A DNA stretch of 64,000 nt from Paraburkholderia fynbosensis (GTDB lineage: Bacteria > Pseudomonadota > Gammaproteobacteria > Burkholderiales > Burkholderiaceae). Positions 1 to 8,595 of the stretch are shown one piece after another; within the stretch, counting starts at the first letter, position 1, and every line of letters begins with the position of its first letter. Both the position numbers and the translations under genes were made by a program. The notes below the pieces were generated by a model. That model was not told where the DNA came from. It saw only the letters and a list, made by a program, of their open reading frames with translations, and made no database searches. The DNA lies in assembly GCF_902859935.1 (NCBI RefSeq), contig NZ_CADIKI010000012.1, positions 1 to 64,000 of the forward strand. The letters are read 5' to 3'.

Positions 1-500
1 CGACACCGAATAGTTGCCCGAAGCGTCCGCCACGGTCGAGCCCGTGCTGCCGTCCGGATACGTCACCGTCACGGTCGAGCCCGGCTCGGCCGTGCCGCCA
101 ACCGTCAGGCCTCCGTCCTCGTTCGGCGTCACGTTCACCACCGGCGCCTGCGGCGCGGTCGTGTCCGTGTAGTTCACGTCCGTCGGATCACTCGCGTTGC
201 CCGCCGGATCGGTGGCGACCACTTCCACCGTGCCGTTCGTCTGCGGCACGTCCGTCGACACACTGTAATTGCCCGAGCCATCGGCCACGGTCGTGACCGT
301 GCTGCCGTCCGGATACGTCACCGTCACGGTCGAGCCCGGCTCGGCCGTGCCGCCCACCGTCAGGCCTCCGTCCTCGTTCGGCGTCACGTTGACTGCCGGC
401 GCCTGCGGCGCGGTCGTGTCCGTGTAGTTCACATCCGTCGGATCACTCGCGTGGCCCGCCGGATCGGTCGCGATCGCCTCCACCGTGCCGCTCGACTGCG
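1..500. repeat. 255-bp coding tandem repeats of the adhesin
   Basis: Nearly identical DNA recurs with a period of 255 bases (85 codons). For example, the block gtgtccgtgtagttcac starts at 161 and again at 416 with very few differences between copies. Identity at the DNA level as well as the protein level suggests recent duplication or gene conversion. The array continues past base 1, so its copy number is unknown. Such arrays often collapse in short-read assemblies. Confidence 0.85.
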
Positions 501-1119
501 GCACGTCCGTCGACACCGAGTAGTTGCCCGAGGCATCCGCCACTGCATTCGACTTGCTGCCATCAGGCCAGGTGACCGTCACCGTATGACCGGGTATTGC
601 ATGACCCGTGGCCACAAGTGAACCGTCGTGCCCCTGGGTGAGCGACATCGTCGGCGAATCTACCTTGGTGCTTGACGGCTTGTCTGAATCACCACCACCA
701 CTGGCAGCGAGGCCAATCGCCCCACCTGCAATACCCAGACCACCCAGAATCATCGCCAGCGCGCCCAGACCCGAATCGTCGTGAAGCAACAGCGGCTCGA
801 CCGTGTCGATCGACGAGAATACGCCCTCAGGATGCGCTGCACCCAACGACGATTCGTCGAGCAGCCACAGACCATCGTCACTCTGCAGCACGAGGTCACT
901 ATGAACATTTCCAACGGTATTAAAAAACCCGTGAATCACGATCACTTCGCCAGACACGGTGTTGATGACCAGAGCATCCCCGCTGCGCGCAATTGACTTG
1001 ATTTCGACGCGCCGCAATGGCAGTTCGACTACCGACGGAGAAACCAGCTTGACATCGGACGCAGTCAGATGCGTTTGCGCATGTGACTTTTTGTCAACAA
1101 TGGTGATATTTTCAGACAT
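1..1119 (-). CDS. BapA/LapA-type giant adhesin, N-terminal part (runs off the left edge)
   Basis: The open frame starts at ATG 1119 after a good ribosome site (AGGAAGGTG) and stays open for 373 codons to base 1, so the gene is cut by the window edge. Residues 1-115 resemble the BapA prefix domain: a beta-rich segment around LPLRRVEIKSI, then LVLQSDDGLWLLDE. Residues 117-143 form a Gly/Ala-rich hydrophobic stretch with a di-alanine at 138-139. From about residue 235 there are Ig-like repeats of 85 residues, each opening with DTTAPQAP and containing PNEDGGLTVGGTAEPGST and ATDPAGNASDPTDV. This architecture is typical of surface adhesins exported by type I secretion and held by an N-terminal retention module. 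The exporter genes lie directly upstream on the same strand. Export and biofilm roles are inferred. The C-terminal secretion signal is outside the window. Confidence 0.88.
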   Translation of the reverse strand, partial: MSENITIVDKKSHAQTHLTASDVKLVSPSVVELPLRRVEIKSIARSGDALVINTVSGEVIVIHGFFNTVGNVHSDLVLQSDDGLWLLDESSLGAAHPEGVFSSIDTVEPLLLHDDSGLGALAMILGGLGIAGGAIGLAASGGGDSDKPSSTKVDSPTMSLTQGHDGSLVATGHAIPGHTVTVTWPDGSKSNAVADASGNYSVSTDVPQSSGTVEAIATDPAGHASDPTDVNYTDTTAPQAPAVNVTPNEDGGLTVGGTAEPGSTVTVTYPDGSTVTTVADGSGNYSVSTDVPQTNGTVEVVATDPAGNASDPTDVNYTDTTAPQAPVVNVTPNEDGGLTVGGTAEPGSTVTVTYPDGSTGSTVADASGNYSVS

Positions 1120-1722
1120 GTCTACACCTTCCTAAAGGTAACAGGGCACCAACAACGCAGAACTTCCGGCTATCGGCATACAAGATTTCAGGCACTACCG
1201 GCGATTCTGCACGGACCACTGCCACACTTAAATCGCAATTCTTCTAAAAGTGCCTTCCCACACTCCGCCTCATCCGAGAATTCGCTCCGCTTGCCAATAA
1301 GACACGATGGAAGTCGATCGAACGATAAGAGTTCACGCCCTAATCGGTACTGCGCATAACGCGATAGAACTCATTGGGCGTGAACTGCGCTACCGCCCGA
1401 CGATGCCGTTAGGCTGTAGCGATCGCGACCTGTCGGTCCGGCTCGACCGAACCGACCGACGTCGGCATGAATTACCTTCTCTTCCCGAGTCATAACGGAC
1501 TCCTTACTATTTAAGATAGGACACCCACCGCTACGGCGACGTCCTCTTCATCGATCTCCGCCAGCACGATAAATCAACCACCGACGGGCAGATTCAGTCT
1601 GATTCACTGAAGAGAATCTCTGCTTCCGAACCCGACTGAATTCAGCTCAGTCGCATCGTGCGATATCACCACAAAATTTCAGAGATATTCTCGGCCAAAA
1701 GGCCAGACTCCCAGGCCAGAGC
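1120..1722 (-). promoter_or_regulatory. Long leader/intergenic region upstream of the adhesin gene
   Basis: There are 600 bases between the HlyD-type adaptor gene and the adhesin start, with no clear large gene. Several inverted repeats are visible. One has 10-bp arms, GTTCACGCCC at 1331-1340 and its complement at 1376-1385, flanking a 35-base loop. Another is TTCAGT/ACTGAA at 1593-1611 within outer arms AGATTC/GAATCT (1590-1619). A third is GACTGA/TCAGTC in the 1630s-1650s. The region probably carries the adhesin promoter and a long untranslated leader. No known riboswitch was recognised. A short candidate ORF inside it is listed separately. Confidence 0.5.
1371..1493 (-). CDS. Candidate 40-residue small protein or leader peptide
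   Basis: A short frame starts at ATG 1493 (MTREEKVIHADVGR...) and ends with TGA at 1371-1373. It is preceded by TAAGGAGT about six bases upstream, a near-perfect Shine-Dalgarno sequence and the best one in this intergenic region. The peptide is rich in Arg, Gly and Ser with no hydrophobic segment, and I recognise no family. Its stop codon lies beside the right arm of the 1331-1385 inverted repeat. It could be a leader peptide for the adhesin, an independent small protein, or chance. The ribosome site is the only real support. Confidence 0.3.
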   Translation of the reverse strand: MTREEKVIHADVGRFGRAGPTGRDRYSLTASSGGSAVHAQ

Positions 1723-3000
1723 CTATCTCTCACGAAGGGCCTCGCGCGCCCGATTCAACGGCTTTATCAGGTACTCCAGCACCGTCTTGCTTCCGGTACG
1801 TATGTCTACAGTAGCCACCATGCCAGGCACGATTGGAAATATCTTTCCCTTCCGGTTCACCAGGTGGTCGGCGTCGGTCCGGATATAGACCCGGTAGTAA
1901 TAGACATCGCGCTTTACCTCGTCCTGAATCGTATCCGGCGAAATGACGGTCACCTTCCCGCGCAAACCACCGTAGATTGAATAGTCGTACGCCGTTATCT
2001 TGACCATTGCTTCCTGGCCGGGATGAATGAATGCCACATCACGTGGAGAAATCCGCGCCTCGACAAGAAGCTTCTCATCCATTGGAACAATCGTCATGAG
2101 TTCACCCCCAGGAGCGACGACACCGCCATGAGTGGTCACCGCGATATTCTTGACCACTCCCCTGACAGGCGATTTGAACGTTAAATGCGTAAGACTATCC
2201 TCTCTGCCTCGAGTAACGGATCGCTGCGCATCGACCTCGGCGTTCGCCCTTGCCAATTCCTCACGGGCCTTAACGTAGTAGTCGTTGCGCGCATCGTTTT
2301 GCTTGCCTTCCAGATCCGCAATCTGACGCTTCAATCGAAGTACCTCTACATCACTAGCAGCCCCTTTAGCAACAAGAGGCAGAGTCATATCAAGCTCGCG
2401 CCTGATCAGATCTATCGACCGACTCAAATCCGACAGCGTTGAATTCAAAGCCTTTTGCCGCGATTGGAACAATGACGTTTCGCTGAGCACCAGATCCTTA
2501 TCCAGCGCAACATCAGGCGGGAAAACGAGGGCCGTTCCGTTGACCTCGGCTGTGAGTCGCGCAGCGGTTGCCGCGGCTGCCCGTAGCTTCGACGCACTCT
2601 CTTCGACCGTCGCCTCGTAGCGCGTACGATCGAGTTGAGCAATGACTTGTCCCGCCTGTACGATATCTCCCTCTCTAACGTGCAACTCCACCAGTATCCC
2701 ACCCTCCTGCGATTGGATAACCTGCTCCTTCGAGCTCGGAATAACCTTCCCGACACCACTCGAGACTTCATCCAACCTGAAAATCGCCGCCCAGCCGAGA
2801 AAGACAACGACCATCAGAGCAATGATCCACGTAATACGGCTTTCCCGCGGCGGAGCTGATGAAATCGGCGTTCTACTAAAAAACGTTTTCGAATCGCTCT
2901 TTACAGATCCTTCGAGCAATTTCTCTGGTCCGGCGACTCCCGCTCTTCGACCAGAACCCGCCTTTTCGGCAGCACCAAGATCAATGTCATCTAATTTCAT
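1723..3000 (-). CDS. Type I secretion membrane fusion (adaptor) protein, HlyD/LapC family
   Basis: This 425-residue periplasmic adaptor should link the inner-membrane ABC exporter to the TolC-like pore. It has a cytoplasmic N-terminus, one membrane helix at about residues 57-75 (WIIALMVVVFLGWAAIF), a lipoyl-like half motif near 95-125, a long coiled-coil hairpin in the middle, and the HlyD C-terminal signature (IVPGMVATVDIRTG, then TVLEYLIKPLNRAREALRER). A longer frame to 3138 exists, but ATG 3000 fits the family and overlaps the exporter stop in an ATGA junction, indicating translational coupling. The substrate is most likely the adhesin encoded downstream. Confidence 0.92.
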   Translation of the reverse strand: MKLDDIDLGAAEKAGSGRRAGVAGPEKLLEGSVKSDSKTFFSRTPISSAPPRESRITWIIALMVVVFLGWAAIFRLDEVSSGVGKVIPSSKEQVIQSQEGGILVELHVREGDIVQAGQVIAQLDRTRYEATVEESASKLRAAAATAARLTAEVNGTALVFPPDVALDKDLVLSETSLFQSRQKALNSTLSDLSRSIDLIRRELDMTLPLVAKGAASDVEVLRLKRQIADLEGKQNDARNDYYVKAREELARANAEVDAQRSVTRGREDSLTHLTFKSPVRGVVKNIAVTTHGGVVAPGGELMTIVPMDEKLLVEARISPRDVAFIHPGQEAMVKITAYDYSIYGGLRGKVTVISPDTIQDEVKRDVYYYRVYIRTDADHLVNRKGKIFPIVPGMVATVDIRTGSKTVLEYLIKPLNRAREALRER

Positions 3001-5108
3001 CGAGATAGCGCTCCAATAACTTGCTCTTTGGAACCGTCCATCACTACGCGACCACCATCGAGCACAATGATTCTGTCGACCAGTTCCAAGACCGGCATCC
3101 GATGAGTTGCAATCACGAGAGTTCGAGATCCAAGCCAACTTTTCATCGATTGAATAACATGGCGCTCACTACCTTCGTCAAAGCTGGAGGTTGGCTCATC
3201 CAGCAAAACGATTTGCGAGTCGCACAACAGCGTCCGCGCAAGTAAAAGTGACTGACGCTGGCCACCAGAAAGACTCGCTCCACCTTCAAGAATAAGCTCG
3301 TCAAGTCCCTTGGGACGGGACTGAACAAACGGCAATACGCCCACCATCTGCATTGCAGCCGCGACCATCTCATCCGAGGCCATTGGCGCCCCAAGTTTCA
3401 AATTCTCACGTATGGTTCCGTAAAAGAGTTGCGCTCGTTGGCCAAGCAATGCCATATCACGACGCACGTCCGCAGGATCAATCAGCCTGAGTTGCGTACC
3501 ATCCAGAATAACGTCCCCTTCCTGTGGTGAACGAAGGCCAGCGAGAACTTGAAGGAGAGTCGACTTGCCGGCACCCATTCGCCCCAGCAAGGCAATCTTC
3601 TCTCCTGCGCGAATTTCCAGGCGCGGCACCGTGAGGGTCGGAGCACGATCATCTTTTCCATACTTGAAACTCACTCGCTCGAGGGTGTAGTTACCAGCAA
3701 TGGAAGGGCGATGAACAAGGCGCTCATGCGTCGCTTGATCCACCGGCCGTTCCATCAGTTCATCCAGCCCCTTACGCGCCACCTTTGCCTGCTGCCAACG
3801 CGCGAACACACCAGAAAGTTGAGCAAGAGGAGAGATCATTCGCGACGACAACAGAGAGGCCCCAACGAGCGTGCCCGTCGTCATATCGCCTTTCATAACC
3901 ATGAAACTGCCGATCAGCAGCATGACGGCATAGACAATACTCTGAACCTCCTGAGTCCATGTCATTAGCAAATTGACGATGGATCTCTGCTTCATACTCA
4001 CCGAAGCGGAGACCGCGTTCACTTCATTCCATTGACTTTGGAATTTTTCCTCCGCGCGGAGCAGCTTTATATCTTCAATTCCCTGGACCGTCTCCACCAA
4101 CATTGCATTTCGCAATGCAGATTCACGCGTCCCCTCATTGGAGAGTCTGGCTAACGGACGCTGAACGAGCAGACCGGGTATAACCAGCAGTGGAACTGCA
4201 GCCAGCGTGACAAACACCAACTGTCCCGCCACTAACCACATCACCACCAGGAACAGGAAAAAGAAAGGAAGATCGGCTGCTGCGCCGACAGTCGTAGAGG
4301 TCATCAACTCGCGCACCTGCTCCAGTTCACGTAGTTGGGCAATGAAGGAACCCGTGGAACGTGGCCGAGCCTCGTTACGGATACGCAAGGCGTGCCCGAA
4401 CACAACATCCGTGATCTTCAGATCCGCTCGCTTACCCGTCGAGTCCGAGATGCGCGCGCGCGCCAGGCGCAAGACAAACTCAAATGCGATAGCCAACAAA
4501 ACGCCACTGAAAAGCACCCATAGAGTTGCTTCCGATTGAGCCGGAATCACACGGTCGTACACCTGCGTCGAAAATAAGACACCGGCGAGCGCAAGGAGAT
4601 TGGCAACTAGCGACGCGACCATGACGTCAACATACCGCGGCCACTCCTTGAGAGCGATTCCCCAAAACCAGCTCTTCTGGTACGGTTTCACATAATCATC
4701 AACGCGAATATCCGGCGCCGACTGCAAAGGTCGCAGAATGGCAACGCGCCGCACCTTTTCATTCAATGCGTCGATATGCAAAATTGTGCGAACGCCTCCT
4801 TCGCCACTGACAGTCGACGTCACTCGCCCACTACCGTCGATTGACGTCATAACGCATACCATGCCGTCGGTTAGCTCAACCACGGCGGGAAGATTCCACG
4901 CATCCAGTTTGGCTCGCTCCGTTGGTAAGAACCTGAGCGAGAGGCCGACTCGTCTAGCCATTCCAAAGAGTAGATTTTCTTCTGCGGCTCCCTCCTGCCA
5001 CACCAAGCCTATCCGAACAGTCTCTTCGGAAACACCAAGTCGATAGTGACTTGCCACAACCAGCATGGCGTCGAGCCATCGCTGCTGTAATAGACGAGTA
5101 TCCATCAT
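2997..5108 (-). CDS. Type I secretion ABC exporter with degenerate C39-like domain (LapB type)
   Basis: This 703-residue ATPase/permease has an N-terminal C39-like domain (about 1-130) in which the region normally holding the catalytic Cys reads RWLDAMLVVASHYRL, with no Cys. It is therefore a substrate-docking domain and not a leader peptidase. Membrane segments span about 165-440. The nucleotide-binding domain has Walker A GRMGAGKST (about 508-516), signature SLSGGQRQS (about 614) and Walker B IVLLDEPT (about 636). Such exporters drive RTX/Bap adhesin secretion. The gene overlaps the TolC-like gene upstream and the adaptor downstream by 4 bases each, so the three form one operon. ATG 5105 is an equally possible start. 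Confidence 0.93.
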   Translation of the reverse strand: MMDTRLLQQRWLDAMLVVASHYRLGVSEETVRIGLVWQEGAAEENLLFGMARRVGLSLRFLPTERAKLDAWNLPAVVELTDGMVCVMTSIDGSGRVTSTVSGEGGVRTILHIDALNEKVRRVAILRPLQSAPDIRVDDYVKPYQKSWFWGIALKEWPRYVDVMVASLVANLLALAGVLFSTQVYDRVIPAQSEATLWVLFSGVLLAIAFEFVLRLARARISDSTGKRADLKITDVVFGHALRIRNEARPRSTGSFIAQLRELEQVRELMTSTTVGAAADLPFFFLFLVVMWLVAGQLVFVTLAAVPLLVIPGLLVQRPLARLSNEGTRESALRNAMLVETVQGIEDIKLLRAEEKFQSQWNEVNAVSASVSMKQRSIVNLLMTWTQEVQSIVYAVMLLIGSFMVMKGDMTTGTLVGASLLSSRMISPLAQLSGVFARWQQAKVARKGLDELMERPVDQATHERLVHRPSIAGNYTLERVSFKYGKDDRAPTLTVPRLEIRAGEKIALLGRMGAGKSTLLQVLAGLRSPQEGDVILDGTQLRLIDPADVRRDMALLGQRAQLFYGTIRENLKLGAPMASDEMVAAAMQMVGVLPFVQSRPKGLDELILEGGASLSGGQRQSLLLARTLLCDSQIVLLDEPTSSFDEGSERHVIQSMKSWLGSRTLVIATHRMPVLELVDRIIVLDGGRVVMDGSKEQVIGALSR

Positions 5109-6610
5109 CGATTCCCCTCCAGACCTGGTGCAGCATCCACGCCGATACCATAGAATTCGTTTCCAGCGCCCGTCGCAGCTACGTAATCAACCACGCCAAT
5201 CCAGTAATCGTGCTGAACCTGTGTTTCATCCGAGACGGCCTGAAAAAACTCTTCCTCGGTACTGAGCAAGTCGAGAATGGACCGCGAACCAAGCTTGTAT
5301 TGCTCCTGGTAGAGATCGCGCGCGCTTTCCAGACTTGCCTTTCTCGCAGTAAGATCAGTTACCCGACTCTTGGCTCCAAGCGCTTGTTCTCGAGAATCGA
5401 GTGCCGCGTCCATACTGTCTAACTGAGCTCGCTCTATCCGTGAACGCGCGGCATCGAGCGCATAATTGGCCGCGTTAACCTGCGCGTTTAGCGCACCGCC
5501 CTGGAAAGCATTCCATGTCAGCGTAACCATTAGGGTGTGGTTCGAACCGTTACGTGTGAAGGTGGTCGGATTTATACCCGTCAGGTTTTTATTTAGCGTG
5601 TAGTCAAGGGAAACCGTCGGCAATCGATCTGCGCGTGCCGCGTCAAGCTGCTTCTGGGAGATTTCTGCCTCCGCCTGGGCAACCATGACGTCGGGCATCA
5701 AATTCGTATCCGGATCGGCACTCAATGACTTTCCGGACGCCTGTTCCATCGAGAGGGGAGCGACCTGTCCCGAAAGCTCGCTACCAGTTAGCGTACGCAA
5801 ATGCTGTCGGGCACGCTGGCTTTGTGCGCGCATTTCTCCCAAGCTGGCTCGCGCACCATGAAGCCGCGCACCAGCCTGGATTGGATCCGAACGTGTGCTA
5901 ACGCCGGCACTCGCACGTAACTCTGCCATCTCGTACACTCGCTCCATTGCGCTAACCTGATCCTCCGCGATGCGGACAAGCGCTTGATAACGACTTACGT
6001 TGACATATGCTTCGGCCGTCTGTCTTTCAACCGATTGAATCTCCCTCAAGACTTCCGCCCGTTGGCGCTTCACAGTTGCACTAGCTTGACCAACCGCGCT
6101 CTTGACCTTATTGAAGTCATAGATCATCTGGGTAATCTCAACCGATGTGGTGCTTGCCCTACCCGTGGGAGAGTTGTTCCCGCCACCCAAACCCGTCGTT
6201 ACCTTGGGGAAGTAACCCGCACGCGCTACATCGATGCCGACGCCTGCCTGCGAGAGCTGGGAGATCGCGTCGGCAATAGATGGATAATGATTTAGCGCTA
6301 GTCGAACCGATTGATTAAGCCCTAGTGCTGCCCCGTCTGCCGACTGCCCTGTCGAACCGGACTGAGTATCAACGCCTGTCAATTCAGGTCCTGATGCATC
6401 TGGCTGCAGCTTGTTGCTTTGAATATCCGGAATAGACGAAGATGCTGGACTCGATGCCCCGCTGGAAGAATTCGGCTCGGCTTGCGCTGCATAAGTGCCT
6501 GCTGCTGCAGATATCAATGTCAAGCACAACACCGCGGAGCACAGCAAAGTACCGAAATGCCCACCGGTCATATCGGAATGCCGCTCTGTGCACGGGTTGC
6601 AGTTGTTCAT
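5105..6610 (-). CDS. TolC-family outer membrane channel of the type I secretion system
   Basis: This 501-residue outer-membrane efflux protein is the first gene of the secretion operon. A signal peptide is visible (hydrophobic LLCSAVLCLTLISAAAG, then Ala-rich AQAEP). A Ser/Pro/Gln-rich linker to about residue 100 precedes two OEP repeats beginning near LGLNQSVRLALNHYPSI. Long heptad-like helices follow, ending in YWIGVVDYVAATGAGNEF. Start 6610 is supported by AGGTGA five bases upstream; ATG at residue 14 is an alternative. It presumably forms the pore in which the adhesin's N-terminal module is retained, as LapE does for LapA (known for Pseudomonas, inferred here). Confidence 0.9.
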   Translation of the reverse strand: MNNCNPCTERHSDMTGGHFGTLLCSAVLCLTLISAAAGTYAAQAEPNSSSGASSPASSSIPDIQSNKLQPDASGPELTGVDTQSGSTGQSADGAALGLNQSVRLALNHYPSIADAISQLSQAGVGIDVARAGYFPKVTTGLGGGNNSPTGRASTTSVEITQMIYDFNKVKSAVGQASATVKRQRAEVLREIQSVERQTAEAYVNVSRYQALVRIAEDQVSAMERVYEMAELRASAGVSTRSDPIQAGARLHGARASLGEMRAQSQRARQHLRTLTGSELSGQVAPLSMEQASGKSLSADPDTNLMPDVMVAQAEAEISQKQLDAARADRLPTVSLDYTLNKNLTGINPTTFTRNGSNHTLMVTLTWNAFQGGALNAQVNAANYALDAARSRIERAQLDSMDAALDSREQALGAKSRVTDLTARKASLESARDLYQEQYKLGSRSILDLLSTEEEFFQAVSDETQVQHDYWIGVVDYVAATGAGNEFYGIGVDAAPGLEGNR

Positions 6611-7123
6611 TCACATCACCTCGTTCAATTTTTCCGCCATACCTGCTTTTTTCTTTTTTTTCGGATGCGCAAAAAATCAACGCTCTAACCACTTCCACGC
6701 CCGCTCAAACATGAGGAGACAAACGAACGGCGGCTGCCTATTACTTTTTCCATTTTCAATGACCTACAGCATCCGACGTACGTAGATTTTCCGGTATCCA
6801 GTCGCCTGTCACATTTTTTTTCGAATGCTTCGAGGCGGCAGCGATACCTGGCGGGTGTAATCGTAGACCGAATTAAATGTCTCACAGCTACGCCGATAAA
6901 GATGTCAACTTTAGAAAACTTGGATTGCCGCGCTGCTAAAAGCCATGGGAGACGAGGATTCACAGCTGTCCAATTGGACCGTGGCGGCACTCGCTGAGCC
7001 GCTCCGGTCTTGTGGAGTTGTAATCGTCAAGTTGTGTCGGACGGGCTGATGGGTCTCTCAATTACCCCAGCGTATACCACTGTAGAAACCGTCTATGTCC
7101 AGATTTACGAACAACCGCTCCTT
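6611..7123 (-). promoter_or_regulatory. Upstream region of the secretion operon
   Basis: About 510 bases lie between the end of the protease gene and the TolC-like gene. The part near 6640-6680 is very AT-rich (a T-run then a run of A), contrasting with the GC-rich backbone. It is the natural place for the operon promoter and for the terminator of the protease transcript. I could not identify a convincing -35/-10 pair, terminator, or any gene in it. Confidence 0.35.
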
Positions 7124-8122
7124 CTACATTCGCGCGTAGCATTCCACACGCACGGTAAATTCTTTTGCGGTTTTGTAGGCGATTTGTGCTGAGGCTGGGC
7201 CGCCTTTCAAGTCGGCAGAGGCACTGACGCCATTACGCGATAGAAATTGGCGTGCAACATCCGGCTTGATCGCGTAATACTGCTGATTGATTGGTTCGCC
7301 TGCACTTAACGTCAAGTCGTTGACTCCCGCAACGTTCCCGGATGGATCTAGTAGCGGGCCGCCGCTATTGCCAGGGCTGAACACCGCTGAGTGTTGCAAA
7401 AGAAATCTCTTTCCATCGAGTCCGGACATGGATGCAATCACGCCTTGCTGAATAATCAGCGGCGCTCGTTGCCCAACTCCTGATGAATATCCCAAGGAAT
7501 AGACTGTCTCGCCAACTTCTGATTCCGGTGCGAACGATGCGGAAAAACCGCGCCAACTATTCACCTTCAATACCGCAAGATCAACTTTGGTATCGGACGC
7601 AACATAGGCCGCGTCGAATGCTCGCTCACCGTTCCACACGGCAAATCGATTGCATCCAGCTACGACATGACGGGTTGTCAGAAGCGCACCTCCGTCCGAT
7701 ACAAAAAATCCGCTTCCGATACCAACCAGCTTTTCCTTCGGCGTATTTGACTGACTCGCCATGAATTGAGCCGCATCGTGGCCCGCATAAGAGACCACTC
7801 GCTCACCGAGAGAAGTTGAGCCGTTCCCGATACTCGTACCGCTTGGAGAGTCAATTGAATTGAAGCGAACTTCGACATTTCTACCGTCTCCACACGTCGC
7901 ACGGGCATAGCCTGATTCAGGCGAGCTATACATCCATTGCCCGCGACAGATCACACCGGTCGAGGTTTTGAGCGTCAACATTCCGCTGCTTGCGTCGTCC
8001 GAGGTCCCAGAGAAGAAGATCTTCGGCTCGGCGATATAGCCAACAACCGGCACTGTCGCAGCAACTGCAGAACTGGACCACAGCGCTATGGACGATACGA
8101 GCACCACCAACCAACGACTCAT
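7124..8122 (-). CDS. Secreted trypsin-like serine protease
   Basis: The 332-residue protein starts at ATG 8122, preceded by GGAGGGG. It has a signal peptide (SRWLVVLVSSIALWSSSAVAA). An N-terminal domain of about 105 residues with two Cys comes next, then a chymotrypsin-fold protease domain. The catalytic triad is visible: His152 in TTRHVVAGC, Asp181 in TKVDLAVLKV and Ser253 in SPGNSGGPLLD. The frame extends upstream to a TTG at 8209, but that version lacks a clean signal peptide at its N-terminus. It should act in the periplasm or outside the cell. It sits just upstream of the type I secretion operon on the same strand but 500 bases away, so it is probably a separate transcript. The substrate is unknown; processing of the adhesin is only a possibility. 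Confidence 0.85.
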   Translation of the reverse strand: MSRWLVVLVSSIALWSSSAVAATVPVVGYIAEPKIFFSGTSDDASSGMLTLKTSTGVICRGQWMYSSPESGYARATCGDGRNVEVRFNSIDSPSGTSIGNGSTSLGERVVSYAGHDAAQFMASQSNTPKEKLVGIGSGFFVSDGGALLTTRHVVAGCNRFAVWNGERAFDAAYVASDTKVDLAVLKVNSWRGFSASFAPESEVGETVYSLGYSSGVGQRAPLIIQQGVIASMSGLDGKRFLLQHSAVFSPGNSGGPLLDPSGNVAGVNDLTLSAGEPINQQYYAIKPDVARQFLSRNGVSASADLKGGPASAQIAYKTAKEFTVRVECYARM

Positions 8123-8300
8123 CTTGCCCCTCCACAAGAATTCGCACGATGCGGCAGAACAACCCATAAGTATCATGGGGACAAGGCTTCGATTGTCGAT
8201 AATTGTCAACTTTCAATGCTCTCACGACGGTTCCGATTTGATGGACGACTCCCGCTTCTGAGGCTAGAAGCTCGCAAAGCCGGAACGCACCGGTGAACCG

Positions 8301-8444
8301 ATCGCCCCGCAGATCGCGCGGCGTTACGTAAAGAGCGATAAGACCGATGCGGCTGACGCCGAAGCAGTCTGCGAGGCGATACGGTGCCCGAACGTGCGCT
8401 TTGTACCGCTCAAGACTCGGACTCAACAGACAATGCAGCTTGCC
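8301..8444 (+). pseudogene. IS110-family transposase remnant
   Basis: In frame from 8301 the plus strand encodes a fragment reading IAPQIARRYVKSDKTDAADA, continuing EAVCEAIRCPNVRFVPLKTRTQQ. This matches the conserved N-terminal core of IS110/IS1111-type DEDD transposases (usual pattern: APQFVKPYVKS.KNDANDAEAICEA..RP.MRFV.VK). No start codon, upstream catalytic region or C-terminal half remains, so it is a relic. It lies between the secreted protease and the DUF2000 gene, where the low-GC accessory block meets the backbone. The rest of 8123-8595 shows nothing I recognise. Confidence 0.75.
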
Positions 8445-8595
8445 GAACCCTATCAGGCAAAACCCGACATCGGTGCTGCGCTAACGCGAGTTCGTCGAAG
8501 CCCATTCGTTTTTGCCGCGCGCTCATTCCCGCACCGGGCGATTTTCCATAAGATTCGACTGTGGAGTCTCTCTTGAACATGGAGCGTAGTGCGTA

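Noticed and set aside
1307-1495. A 62-codon plus-strand ORF in the adhesin leader
   Set aside because: It has no ribosome site, no family and an antisense position to the better-supported minus-strand small ORF.
7926-8426. A 166-codon minus-strand frame across the protease start
   Set aside because: It overlaps the protease in another frame and the IS110 relic on the opposite strand; the relic explains the sequence.
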